Shown in pieces: positions 43,319 through 51,168 of a stretch of DNA of 64,000 nt (its first letter is position 1; every line of letters begins with the position of its first letter). Location: assembly GCF_028610675.1 (NCBI RefSeq), contig NZ_JAQQWS010000001.1, positions 620,001 to 684,000 of the forward strand, written 5' to 3'. Position numbers and translations under genes: made by a program. This DNA comes from Alkalihalobacillus pseudalcaliphilus. Its GTDB lineage: Bacteria; Bacillota; Bacilli; Bacillales; Bacillaceae_D. Below the pieces are notes generated by a model. That model saw nothing but the letters and a program-made list of their open reading frames with translations, made no database searches and was not told where the DNA came from.

Positions 43319-44663
43319 AAATACCCTCCTCTTTCAAAACTCTTTCTAATTCTGTAAAAGTGCTTTGCAGTTTGGCTGTTAGCACATGCATTTCTGCATA
43401 CGTAATCGTAAACGGTGGTGCTATTAAGAAACCATCCCCCTCCAAGCCATTACCACAGCTACCTGGATAAAGCAGTAAACCATGTTCTTCTGCAATCGTA
43501 ATTAATTTCTCTAATAGAAGGATATGACGGGGGAACATGGACTTTGATTTTCGATCTTGCACAAGCTCTACACCAAGTAATAAGCCAACCCCTCTTATTT
43601 CCCCAATAAACGAATGTCTTTCAGCTAAGTGTTGGAGCTGTCGTTTTAAATAGTGTCCTTTTCTTTTGACTTTTTCCGAAAAATTTTCTTCTTGACCATA
43701 TTGCAAAACTGCTAGGGCGGTAGCACACGCTAAAGGATTGGCACTGTGTGTATGCCCACTCATAATGATTTTCGAATGATGACCTATTGTTTGATAGATT
43801 TCTTCAGAGATAACAGCAGCAGCAATCGTTGCATAACCTGCCGCGAGACCTTTCCCTAAAGTAACGATATCAGCTTCTACACCCCAATGTTCTAAGGCTA
43901 GGAAAGGACCCGTTCGATACGCACCTGTCATGACTTCATCAGCTATCAATAAAATCTCGTATTTTTCACAAAGCTCTTTAATTTTTTCATAATAACCTCT
44001 AGGTGGTGTGATGGCACAACCAGCTGCACCCACGACAGGCTCTACAATAAATGCTGCAATTTGTTTCGCCCCTACTCGTTGAATAACGGTCTCTAATTCT
44101 TGTGCACACTTTAATTGACAGGTAGGATAGCTTAATTGATAAGGACATCGATAACAGTATGGTGCTTCAACTTGAGGGTATTTTTCTAACAAAGAGGAAA
44201 ATCTCTCGCGTCTTTTTAGATGACCTGACATCGAAAGTGCCCCCATTGTTATACCATGATAACTAAACCAACGAGATAAAATAAACGTCTTAGTCGGCTG
44301 ATTCCTGTCTTGCCAATATTGAATCGCTATTTTCATTGCTGTTTCAGTTGCTTCAGACCCACTATTGACAAAAAAAGAATAATAGGGCGTGTTAGTTGGC
44401 ATTTTCTCATTAATAGTCGCTGCCAACCTTTCGGCAGCTGCGGTTGTGAATTGAGAGCGATAGACAAAACTTACTTTTTTTAATTGTTCATGTATCGCTT
44501 TTCTGATAGCAGTCACACCATGACCGAGCGAAGCTGTTACAGCACCAGACGAAGCATCTAAATACGCTTTTCCATCTACATCATAGAGAAATACACCTTT
44601 TCCATGCGTAATTTCCGCATACGTTTTTTGAAAATCTGGTTTAATGAGATATGAATTCGCCAT
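43311..44663 (-). CDS. yodT: Class III aminotransferase of the lysine cluster (YodT-like)
   Basis: 450 residues of the class III PLP aminotransferases. SGSEATETAMKIA (about 105) binds the PLP phosphate, DEVMTGAYRTG (about 235) holds the PLP-interacting Asp, and TLGKGLAAGY carries the Schiff-base lysine. A cysteine-bearing insertion PYCYRCPYQLSYPTCQLKC (about 165-185) is typical of the YodT group. It probably removes the beta-amino group of N-acetyl-beta-lysine. Start at 44663 follows AGGGGGTG. The gene follows yokU by 46 bases in the sigma-54 operon. Confidence 0.9.
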   Translation of the reverse strand: MANSYLIKPDFQKTYAEITHGKGVFLYDVDGKAYLDASSGAVTASLGHGVTAIRKAIHEQLKKVSFVYRSQFTTAAAERLAATINEKMPTNTPYYSFFVNSGSEATETAMKIAIQYWQDRNQPTKTFILSRWFSYHGITMGALSMSGHLKRRERFSSLLEKYPQVEAPYCYRCPYQLSYPTCQLKCAQELETVIQRVGAKQIAAFIVEPVVGAAGCAITPPRGYYEKIKELCEKYEILLIADEVMTGAYRTGPFLALEHWGVEADIVTLGKGLAAGYATIAAAVISEEIYQTIGHHSKIIMSGHTHSANPLACATALAVLQYGQEENFSEKVKRKGHYLKRQLQHLAERHSFIGEIRGVGLLLGVELVQDRKSKSMFPRHILLLEKLITIAEEHGLLLYPGSCGNGLEGDGFLIAPPFTITYAEMHVLTAKLQSTFTELERVLKEEGIYE

Positions 44664-44709
44664 AAGGACACCCCCTGTGTCATCATTTCCTTACTTCGTT
44701 ACGTACTAC

Positions 44710-44985
44710 CTAGAAGCGAAAATAATTCTTTTTTAATAATTTCGGTATTTCCATTAATTCACGATAAGTGATACTTGTGGGAAGCTCATCGCTTTTTATG
44801 AGCATAAGTTGGTCTTCGATTTCCTCAACGATTTCATCCTGTTGATATACCATCGAACACGCCTCGCAACAAATAGTTGGCGTCGCTTTAATTTCAATCG
44901 CTCGCAGACCACTAGGAAGCTCCCAAAAAACGGAGTCCATTATTTCCTTCGCAGCAATCTGGTCACACCAATTACACTTGATCAT
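44710..44985 (-). CDS. yokU: YokU-family small zinc-ribbon-like protein
   Basis: 91 residues. MIKCNWCDQ at the N-terminus (CxxC) and ICCEACSMVYQQDE (about 34-47, CxxC with an extra Cys) suggest a metal-binding ribbon. The pattern fits YokU of Bacillus, whose gene accompanies kamA in this pathway. The function is unknown; a regulator or assembly factor for the aminomutase can be imagined but is not shown. It overlaps the 3' end of kamA by 14 bases, with AAGGAGG just before its ATG. Confidence 0.85.
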   Translation of the reverse strand: MIKCNWCDQIAAKEIMDSVFWELPSGLRAIEIKATPTICCEACSMVYQQDEIVEEIEDQLMLIKSDELPTSITYRELMEIPKLLKKNYFRF

Positions 44986-46390
44986 CAGGAGTCCCCTCCT
45001 TCTTCTGTGTTTTTTGTTGCTCTGCTTTATATTTTTTCTCTTTTAACTTTTCACGTAATTCACGTTTATCCTTTAACGAGCTATGTGCGGGGTTTGAATC
45101 ATATTTCTCTCTCCGACCCATACGCTCTAAAGATTGAGGGATCATACTCGTTCTCTTGTCAGATAATAGCTCCCATACTCCCGTTGAATCTTTTGGTCCC
45201 TTCTCAGCAGGGTAAAATTCATTAAAATAAGCATCAGCTCTTCCTGCGACATAATGTTCTGGCTCTGGATATGAGGTGATAACCCCTTCAAAGTTTCGAA
45301 GTACGACTTTATCTGGACTTTGTGATATTAGATAATTAGGTTGAAGGGTAATTTTCCCACCACCACCTGGAGCATCAACGACAAAATTTGGCACAGCATA
45401 GCCACTGATATGACCACGCAAACCTTCAATTATTTCTAGCCCTTTTGAAATAGGTGCTCTAAAATGTCCAATTCCTTCTGATAAATCACATTGATAAATA
45501 TAATAAGGTCGCACACGCATTTTAACTAAATCATGCATCAGCTTTTTCATAATACGGACACTATCATTGATTCCTGCTAAAATAACAGCTTGATTGCCCA
45601 CTGGCACCCCTGCATTAACTAACTTTTCACAGGCCAACTTAGATTCTTCTGTTATCTCTAAAGACGTATTAAAATGCGTATTTAACCAAACTGGATGATA
45701 TTTCTTTAAAATTTCACAAAGATTATCTGTAATACGTTGCGGGAATACAACAGGTGCCCTTGTACCAATACGGATGATTTCAACATGCTCAATTTCACGT
45801 AAGTTCTTTAATATATATTCAAGGATGTTATCATTTATTAATAACCCATCACCACCTGATATCAAAACATCACGAACTTCAGGGGTTGCTCGAATATAAG
45901 CAATCGCATCATCTAACTGCTTTTTCGGTACACCCATTCCAATTTGTCCGGAAAAACGTCTTCTGGTGCAATAGCGACAATACATCGAACATTGATTTGT
46001 CACCAAAAATAACACACGGTCCGGATATCGATGAGTTAAACCAGGTACAGGAGAATCCTCATCCTCTTCTAAAGGGTCTTCCATATCGTATTTCGTTTTA
46101 TGAAGCTCAGATTCTATTGGAACGGACTGCATCCGCACCGGGCAATGAGGATCATCTGGGTTCATGAGCCATGCATAATAAGGGGTAATATTTAATGGTA
46201 TAGTTTTCGTAGCAATTTTCACCCCTGCCTCCTCAGCTGGCGTTAAGTTTATGACCTTTTTCAAATCATCTAACGTACGAATCGTGTGTGTTAACTGCCA
46301 TAACCAATCATTCCATTGCTCTTCTGTTACATCTTTCCACAAATCAATATCTTTCCAATCCCTTTTTGGTTTATAAACAAATGATTTCAT
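44972..46390 (-). CDS. kamA: Lysine 2,3-aminomutase
   Basis: 472 residues. The radical-SAM cluster motif is C134-S-M-Y-C138-R-Y-C141, the PLP lysine is K346 in PGGGGKITL, and DVLISGGDGLL is the SAM-binding glycine-rich segment. It converts L-lysine into L-beta-lysine. A charged C-terminal tail of about 60 residues (from about 410) extends past the catalytic part and is rich in Lys/Glu. It is the first gene of the operon kamA-yokU-yodT-yodS-yodR-yodQ and starts 28 bases or so after the transcription start expected from the sigma-54 promoter at 46427-46443. AGGAGG lies nine bases upstream of the ATG. Confidence 0.96.
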   Translation of the reverse strand: MKSFVYKPKRDWKDIDLWKDVTEEQWNDWLWQLTHTIRTLDDLKKVINLTPAEEAGVKIATKTIPLNITPYYAWLMNPDDPHCPVRMQSVPIESELHKTKYDMEDPLEEDEDSPVPGLTHRYPDRVLFLVTNQCSMYCRYCTRRRFSGQIGMGVPKKQLDDAIAYIRATPEVRDVLISGGDGLLINDNILEYILKNLREIEHVEIIRIGTRAPVVFPQRITDNLCEILKKYHPVWLNTHFNTSLEITEESKLACEKLVNAGVPVGNQAVILAGINDSVRIMKKLMHDLVKMRVRPYYIYQCDLSEGIGHFRAPISKGLEIIEGLRGHISGYAVPNFVVDAPGGGGKITLQPNYLISQSPDKVVLRNFEGVITSYPEPEHYVAGRADAYFNEFYPAEKGPKDSTGVWELLSDKRTSMIPQSLERMGRREKYDSNPAHSSLKDKRELREKLKEKKYKAEQQKTQKKEGTPDDQV

Positions 46391-46426
46391 GCTTCATGAC
46401 CTCCTTGTTTGTCATCACTTATATAA

Positions 46427-46443
46427 ATGCAAAGAACGTGCCA
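46427..46443 (-). promoter_or_regulatory. Sigma-54 (-24/-12) promoter of the kamA operon
   Basis: On the minus strand TGGCACG, four bases, TTGCAT: a full match to the -24/-12 consensus. It lies 37-53 bases upstream of the kamA start and downstream of a terminator. A sigma-54 activator gene lies just upstream, as the promoter requires. Confidence 0.93.
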
Positions 46444-46511
46444 AGATTAAACGTTCTCCCCGTTCTGTGCTTTCTATAGAATATGATTAATTGGTTCAGC
46501 AGGTGCCCAAT

Positions 46512-46523
46512 CCTAAAATTAGG
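46512..46523. promoter_or_regulatory. Candidate enhancer (UAS) for the sigma-54 activator
   Basis: CCTAA-AA-TTAGG, with 5-bp inverted arms, is centred about 100 bases upstream of the expected start, the usual distance for activator binding. The assignment rests on position only. Confidence 0.4.
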
Positions 46524-46590
46524 TCTGCTATGAAGCCCAAAATCAATCAAACCCAAATTTGCTCCTGTCCTTGCACTCAAAAATGAACGC

Positions 46591-46647
46591 AAAAAAAGTG
46601 CCTAATAATGGGCAGTTTTTTATAAAAACGCCGATTATTAAGCACTT
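46591..46647 (-). terminator. Terminator between ablB/yodP and kamA
   Basis: On the minus strand AAGTGCTTAATAATCGGC pairs with GCCCATTATTAGGCACTT (few mismatches), followed by TTTTTTT. It separates the acetyltransferase gene's transcript from the kamA operon. Confidence 0.9.
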
Positions 46648-46648
46648 C

Positions 46649-47509
46649 TTATTTTTTGTATTTCACCCAAACATTTAAGTTCTCATACGAACCTTCCATA
46701 AAGCAATTATTCGTTAATCTTCCTTCATAGTGATAGCCCATTTGCTTTAGGACTCGATTCATGCCAAAAGAGTTCGCCCTCGCAATGGAATACGTGCAAT
46801 AAATTCGTTTCTCATATAACTCATTTTCTAATTCCTTAATGATATGTCTAATAAGACCAAATTGACGATGATCCGGGTTTGTTGCACAATCCGTAATCTC
46901 TGCGTTATGGAAAACATTCTGTACCTCTGCAGAAGCTGCTGCTACAATTTCACCTTCAAATGTTACTATAAAAAACAGCGTTCCACCTTTTAACGATTTA
47001 GTCAAATAGTCGACTTCATGAATGGGTGTTGGATAACTGCTAAAAACCGTACCATAAAAGGTCGCAAGCTCATATAAATCACTTTCCCTTACTTTACGCA
47101 TTTCATAACTATCCGGTAAACGCTTCATTGCACTAGATTCTTTTGCCATAACCTGGTCGATTAATTGATCCTCTTCAACCCAATTACCTTGCTTTTTTCT
47201 TTCGTTCGAATAATAGCGACACATGACATAGTTATCAACACCATTAAAATAACCTTTCATAATCGACTCTAACTGAAATCCATCCGCTATCAATTGTTGC
47301 CATTGCGTTGGTTTTGTATAAACAATTAATTTGGTAAATGGTTGCTTTTCACGTCTTACCTCTAATTCCTTTAAGAGGTTTTTAAAAGCGCCTTTATAAT
47401 GGTCGATACGTATTCTTTCATTGTAATAGTCAATATAGAGGTCAGCTTCAACCTGCTCTAGTTCCATATATTCATATGTGGCTGCTTTACTAGCTCCTTT
47501 ACTCTCCAT
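46649..47509 (-). CDS. ablB: Beta-lysine N-acetyltransferase (AblB/YodP-like)
   Basis: 286 residues. The N-terminal 130 residues carry a beta-strand-rich region found in AblB proteins, and the C-terminal half is a GNAT domain with VRESDLYELATFYG at about 155 and FGLIRHIIKELENELYEK as acetyl-CoA motif A, with NPDHRQFG in place of the Q/RxxGxG loop. AblB acetylates beta-lysine; in methanogens this makes the osmolyte N-epsilon-acetyl-beta-lysine, and in Bacillus YodP lies in the lysine-degradation cluster. It overlaps the activator gene by 11 bases and shares its transcript. Confidence 0.88.
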   Translation of the reverse strand: MESKGASKAATYEYMELEQVEADLYIDYYNERIRIDHYKGAFKNLLKELEVRREKQPFTKLIVYTKPTQWQQLIADGFQLESIMKGYFNGVDNYVMCRYYSNERKKQGNWVEEDQLIDQVMAKESSAMKRLPDSYEMRKVRESDLYELATFYGTVFSSYPTPIHEVDYLTKSLKGGTLFFIVTFEGEIVAAASAEVQNVFHNAEITDCATNPDHRQFGLIRHIIKELENELYEKRIYCTYSIARANSFGMNRVLKQMGYHYEGRLTNNCFMEGSYENLNVWVKYKK

Positions 47510-48929
47510 CTCTCTTCCCTTTCACTTTGAATTTTTTTATTTTATACTGCAATGTTTGTCGAGGTATATCAAGTAACTCTGCCGCTTTTTTGACATTCCC
47601 TTTTGTACGCTCCAAAGCCTCTTTAATATAATGTCTCTCATCTTCTTCTAGTTGTTCCTTTAACCCTATTCTTTTGGCAAATCTCGTGTTACTAGAAAGT
47701 AATTGCTCATATTTTTTTTGTAAATGCAGTGGCAAATGTTGTGGCATAATAATACGATCAGAGCATAACGTTATCGCATATTCTATCACATGTTTTAACT
47801 CACGAATATTGCCTGGCCATGTATACTTTTCAAAAAACTGTTGGACAGAGTCTTCTAATTGAACTTCTGTTTTCGCGTTTAATGTACAAAAATGCCTTAT
47901 TAGCCGAGCGATATCAGCTTGGCGCTTTTTTAAAGGTGGCAATTCTAATAAAAAGAAGGATAATCGATAATACAAATCTTCTCTTAATACACCTTGTTCT
48001 AAACATTCAAGTGGGTGCTTATTCATCGCCACAATCACTCGAACATCAATTTGGTAACTCTCTGTCCCTCCTACCCTTCTAATATATCCATCCTCAATCG
48101 TTCTCAATATCTTTGCTTGAAAATCAAGTGGCATCGATTGAATTTCATCTAGAAAAAGCGAACCTTTATCTGCAAGTTCAAATAATCCTTTTCGGTCCAC
48201 TGCACCTGTAAAGCTGCCTTTCTTCGTTCCGAACAAAAGGCTCTCTAGTAAACTACCCGGTAAAGATGCACAATTTTGCACCACAAATGGTCCAGCTTGA
48301 CGATTTGATTCTGAATGAATAGCTTGCACCATTAATTCTTTTCCTGTACCTGTTTCCCCATATACCATAATCGGATAAGTGGTTCTAGCTGCTTTTTGGG
48401 CAATTTCTATTTGCTCAATCATAACAGGATCTTCCGTAATGATATCATGCCATTGATAAAGTGTATTTTTATTTGAGTTCTGTTTCTGACGGGGAGATGT
48501 CATGGTTCGATGCAAATTCTCTAACTCTAACAGTTTTTCTGATAGCTGCTTAATATGTTTGATATCCTTGGCAATTTCAATCGCACCAAGTAATTCTCCT
48601 TTATACAAGAGCGGAATCGTTGTATTAATGGTTTCGATTAATTGACCGTAATGATTATAATAATTTTGTGGACGCTTAAAAATGGCTTTTTTCGTTGATA
48701 ACACCTGAAGTAACGTACTAGACTCTGAGGTTAATGAAGGAAAATTTGTTAGCAGATGTTTCCCGATCACTTCTTCTTGACTTAATCCATCTAACTTCGC
48801 TGCAATTGAATTATAATACATCGTCACACCGTCTTGGTCAACAATGTGTATCGCTTCATCAATGGACTCGATAATGATTTCTAATGGTTTTTGTGCCATG
48901 AACTCACGTAACATCAACATCGGTTTCAT
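47499..48929 (-). CDS. kamR: PAS-containing sigma-54-dependent activator of the kam cluster
   Basis: 476 residues. A PAS domain at about 15-125 (IHIVDQDGVTMYYN) is the likely signal input. The AAA+ domain follows: Walker A GETGTGKE at 191-198, sigma-54-contacting loop GSFTGA at 238-243 (usually GAFTGA) and Walker B LFLDE at 258-262. A Fis-type helix-turn-helix ends the protein (KGNVKKAAELLDIPRQTLQY, about 442-461). It hydrolyses ATP to open sigma-54 promoters, here presumably the kamA promoter. B. thuringiensis KamR, as I recall it, regulates the same locus. AGAGGTG precedes the start. Confidence 0.92.
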   Translation of the reverse strand: MKPMLMLREFMAQKPLEIIIESIDEAIHIVDQDGVTMYYNSIAAKLDGLSQEEVIGKHLLTNFPSLTSESSTLLQVLSTKKAIFKRPQNYYNHYGQLIETINTTIPLLYKGELLGAIEIAKDIKHIKQLSEKLLELENLHRTMTSPRQKQNSNKNTLYQWHDIITEDPVMIEQIEIAQKAARTTYPIMVYGETGTGKELMVQAIHSESNRQAGPFVVQNCASLPGSLLESLLFGTKKGSFTGAVDRKGLFELADKGSLFLDEIQSMPLDFQAKILRTIEDGYIRRVGGTESYQIDVRVIVAMNKHPLECLEQGVLREDLYYRLSFFLLELPPLKKRQADIARLIRHFCTLNAKTEVQLEDSVQQFFEKYTWPGNIRELKHVIEYAITLCSDRIIMPQHLPLHLQKKYEQLLSSNTRFAKRIGLKEQLEEDERHYIKEALERTKGNVKKAAELLDIPRQTLQYKIKKFKVKGKRDGE

Positions 48930-48962
48930 TAATCACCTCTCATTGCGCGTCTATTCATTATA

Positions 48963-49003
48963 TGGTTAAACCACTCCTATATATGATTGATACTTGCTAT
49001 CAA
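48963..49003. promoter_or_regulatory. Two inverted repeats upstream of kamR
   Basis: TGGTT-A-AACCA (48963-48973) and TTGATA-N5-TATCAA (48987-49003) lie 35-75 bases before the kamR start. They are plausible operator sites, assigned from position only. Confidence 0.4.
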
Positions 49004-49019
49004 TAAAAGTGATCTATAA

Positions 49020-49256
49020 GCGTTTTATATGAAAGTGTACTTATAGGTGATAGTTTGTGCCTTGAATTTAGCTGGTCATCCATCTTGCGGTAGATGACCT
49101 TAGCAGGAAAGTGCCCCCTGTTTGATAGGCTGACTCCTGATGGTGATCGAGTTGTAAACGGGCCAACTGTTTAAGAAGTAGCCTCTACTTTCATCTTTGT
49201 TGGTAGCGAAGTGAATGAAAAGCCACCAGTTAAAGAACCAACTGTCTCGTTCAGCT
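49020..49256 (+). repeat. Composite intergenic repeat, copy F left part (module III and linker)
   Basis: It opens with GCGTTTTATATGAAAGTGTA, the type III module with TTTAGCTGGTCATCCATCTT, and continues with a divergent core and the linker TTGTTGGTAGCGAAGTGAAT, GCCACCAGTTAAAGAACC and CTCGTTCAGCTCTTC. No gene is seen between the kamR start and the lipoprotein gene. Confidence 0.75.
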
Positions 49257-49490
49257 CTTCTTGGCCTTTTTTTGCCCGTGATCATGTCGACCAGCCTCCT
49301 TCATCGGCATGTTCTTGGCCTTTTTTGCCCGTGATCATGTCGACCAGCCTCCTTCATCGGCATGTTCTTGCCCTTTTTTGCACGTGATCATGTCGACCAA
49401 CCTCCTTCATCGGCATGTTCTTGCCCTTTTTTGCCCGTGATCATGTCGACCAGCCTCCTTCATCGGCATGTTCTTGCCCTTTTCGTGTAA
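49257..49490 (+). repeat. Tandem array, 53-bp unit, four copies
   Basis: GATCATGTCGACCA (third copy ends CCAA) starts at 49280, 49333, 49386 and 49439, exactly 53 bases apart. The unit also has CCTCCTTCATCGGCATGTTC and TTGCCCTTTTTTGC. Copies are nearly identical. The unit contains the palindromes TGATCA and GTCGAC. It occupies the same place in repeat copy F as the 52-bp array in copy D, and its last unit ends with CCCTTTTCGTGTAAGTTACTC, which resembles the start of that array. Confidence 0.95.
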
Positions 49491-49623
49491 GTTACTCAGC
49501 TTCTCATAAGAGCCCTTTTAAAAAGATTCAGCGCACCGCACAAACAGCCACTACTCACAAAAAAAGAAGCTATCTAAAGTAAATAGCTTTTAGAATAAGC
49601 TTCCCTACAAATAAAATAAATCA

Positions 49624-50292
49624 TCAATCTTTTAATTCAATTGAAGCAATACTAGCAACAATCGTTCGTAGCAACTCTTCATTAGCCACTTCTTTAGACA
49701 TACTAATGGCCGTATAGTGTAAGTACAAACCATCATCACGATTTTCTTCTTTTAATAGCAAATACATTATTTCATGTTCACGTTCAGCCTCTATAAAATA
49801 ATCAAAATCAGAAATTCCTTCATAATCTGCCACATATAAATCTTTTACCTCTACATCATAATTTGGCTCAAATTCTACGATGGCTTTACGAAAATTCTGA
49901 ACGATACTAACCATTTCCATATATTTTGATTCCATAAACTCGTACCCATAATTATAACCGTTACCCGTTATGGAAAGCATTTCATTTTCATCACTTGTAC
50001 TGACCACTGCATCAATTGGTACAACAATACTTTCAATATCTTCAACTAACTCATTACCTGAACCTTGTTTCCCTTGTGTCTCTTGATTAATAACTCTTGC
50101 ATCGACTCGATATTCTTGTGAAAAATCATTAAAAACCAATTCGTCCGTTATAACCTCTACGTCTTGAGGTTGGTTATCTAAGGCATCTTGTTCCTGTTGA
50201 GGATACATTGGATGTTCTTCTACATCATTAACACAGCCTGCTAATAACAATGCGAATATTCCTATAAAACTCCACGACTTTACGTTTCTCAT
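49624..50292 (-). CDS. Lipoprotein of unknown function
   Basis: 222 residues. A signal peptide ends in the lipobox LLAGC (about 16-20). An acidic, Gln/Glu/Asp-rich linker (about 21-50) precedes a mixed alpha/beta domain with no recognised motif. Exposed on the outer membrane surface by lipid anchoring. GGGGG precedes the start. It follows a sortase gene on the same strand, with a terminator between them, so it is its own transcript. Confidence 0.8.
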   Translation of the reverse strand: MRNVKSWSFIGIFALLLAGCVNDVEEHPMYPQQEQDALDNQPQDVEVITDELVFNDFSQEYRVDARVINQETQGKQGSGNELVEDIESIVVPIDAVVSTSDENEMLSITGNGYNYGYEFMESKYMEMVSIVQNFRKAIVEFEPNYDVEVKDLYVADYEGISDFDYFIEAEREHEIMYLLLKEENRDDGLYLHYTAISMSKEVANEELLRTIVASIASIELKD

Positions 50293-50450
50293 TCGAACCC
50301 CCTACACCCTTACCTAAAAATTATACTAAAAAAATATAGACTCTTTTTATTATACAATAATCTAACAAACTATGAATAATAAAAATTCACAAAGATTCGA
50401 AAACAAATATATTTACCTCTTGTTTTAGCAACTTCCATTACACAGAAAAA

Positions 50451-50484
50451 AACATCTCCACAACGTAATGTTCATGGAGATGTT
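50451..50484 (-). terminator. Terminator after the sortase gene
   Basis: AACATCTCCA and TGGAGATGTT pair perfectly, followed on the minus strand by TTTTTT. Confidence 0.9.
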
Positions 50485-50488
50485 AGCT

Positions 50489-51070
50489 TTACTCTTCTAC
50501 AACCGGTTTTGCGTAGATAATATATCGATCTGGTGCACTACCAATAAAGTTAAATGGATAACATGTAGATAAGGTTAACACTTCATCAGGTGCCGTTGAA
50601 CGAATGACTGTCGTATCATCAGCTGGCACAATTTCAGACTCGTAAAACTCGTAAACGAAAGTACCATAAGGCATTTCGACGATAAACTGATCGCCTATTT
50701 CTAAATCACCAAACCCACGAAAGACAGAATCACGGTGTCCCGATAAAAGTATTTGATCATCTTGCCCTGGAAGTTTTGTTGTTTTATAGTGCCCAACACC
50801 ACGGCTTAATTCCTCTTCATCCGTACCAGAAATGATCGGTAAATCCTTCTCAAGTTTAGGAATCTTTAAGAGACCAATTACATCGCCATCGGAAAATTCC
50901 ATCGTTTCCGCACTACCAACCTCTTCACTATTTTCTCGGTCCACTGCCAAAACCTCATTAGCCTCAGCAAGTGATTGTTTTTGCTTTTGGTTTGCTTGAA
51001 ATATTTCGTAACCACCATAAAATAAAAACGCTAAACCAACGATCATAATGAAACTAGCAATAAAACGCAT
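50489..51070 (-). CDS. Class D sortase
   Basis: 193 residues. An N-terminal membrane anchor (about 4-24) and a short stalk precede the sortase beta-barrel. The active-site residues are H112 (SGHRDS), C170 (LSTCYPF) and R182 (PDRY), all present. LKIPKLEKDLPIISG and GHYKTTKLPGQ are the class D pattern of Bacillus SrtD/YhcS-type enzymes, which anchor LPxTG- or LPDTA-type proteins to the cell wall. No sortase substrate gene is visible nearby. Confidence 0.93.
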   Translation of the reverse strand: MRFIASFIMIVGLAFLFYGGYEIFQANQKQKQSLAEANEVLAVDRENSEEVGSAETMEFSDGDVIGLLKIPKLEKDLPIISGTDEEELSRGVGHYKTTKLPGQDDQILLSGHRDSVFRGFGDLEIGDQFIVEMPYGTFVYEFYESEIVPADDTTVIRSTAPDEVLTLSTCYPFNFIGSAPDRYIIYAKPVVEE

Positions 51071-51168
51071 CAGCTACACTCCATTTCTCACAATCTCTAC
51101 CATTATCTTCTTATTGTAACATATTAACCAAGAAAAATTGATTTTGTCCTCGATTATTTGCTTCTTTT

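Noticed and set aside
46589..46602. Second sigma-54-like box
   Set aside because: It is part of the strong terminator stem and T tract after ablB, and -24 and -12 match poorly.
49100..49285. Minus-strand frame of 61 codons
   Set aside because: It spans repeat and array; no start signal.
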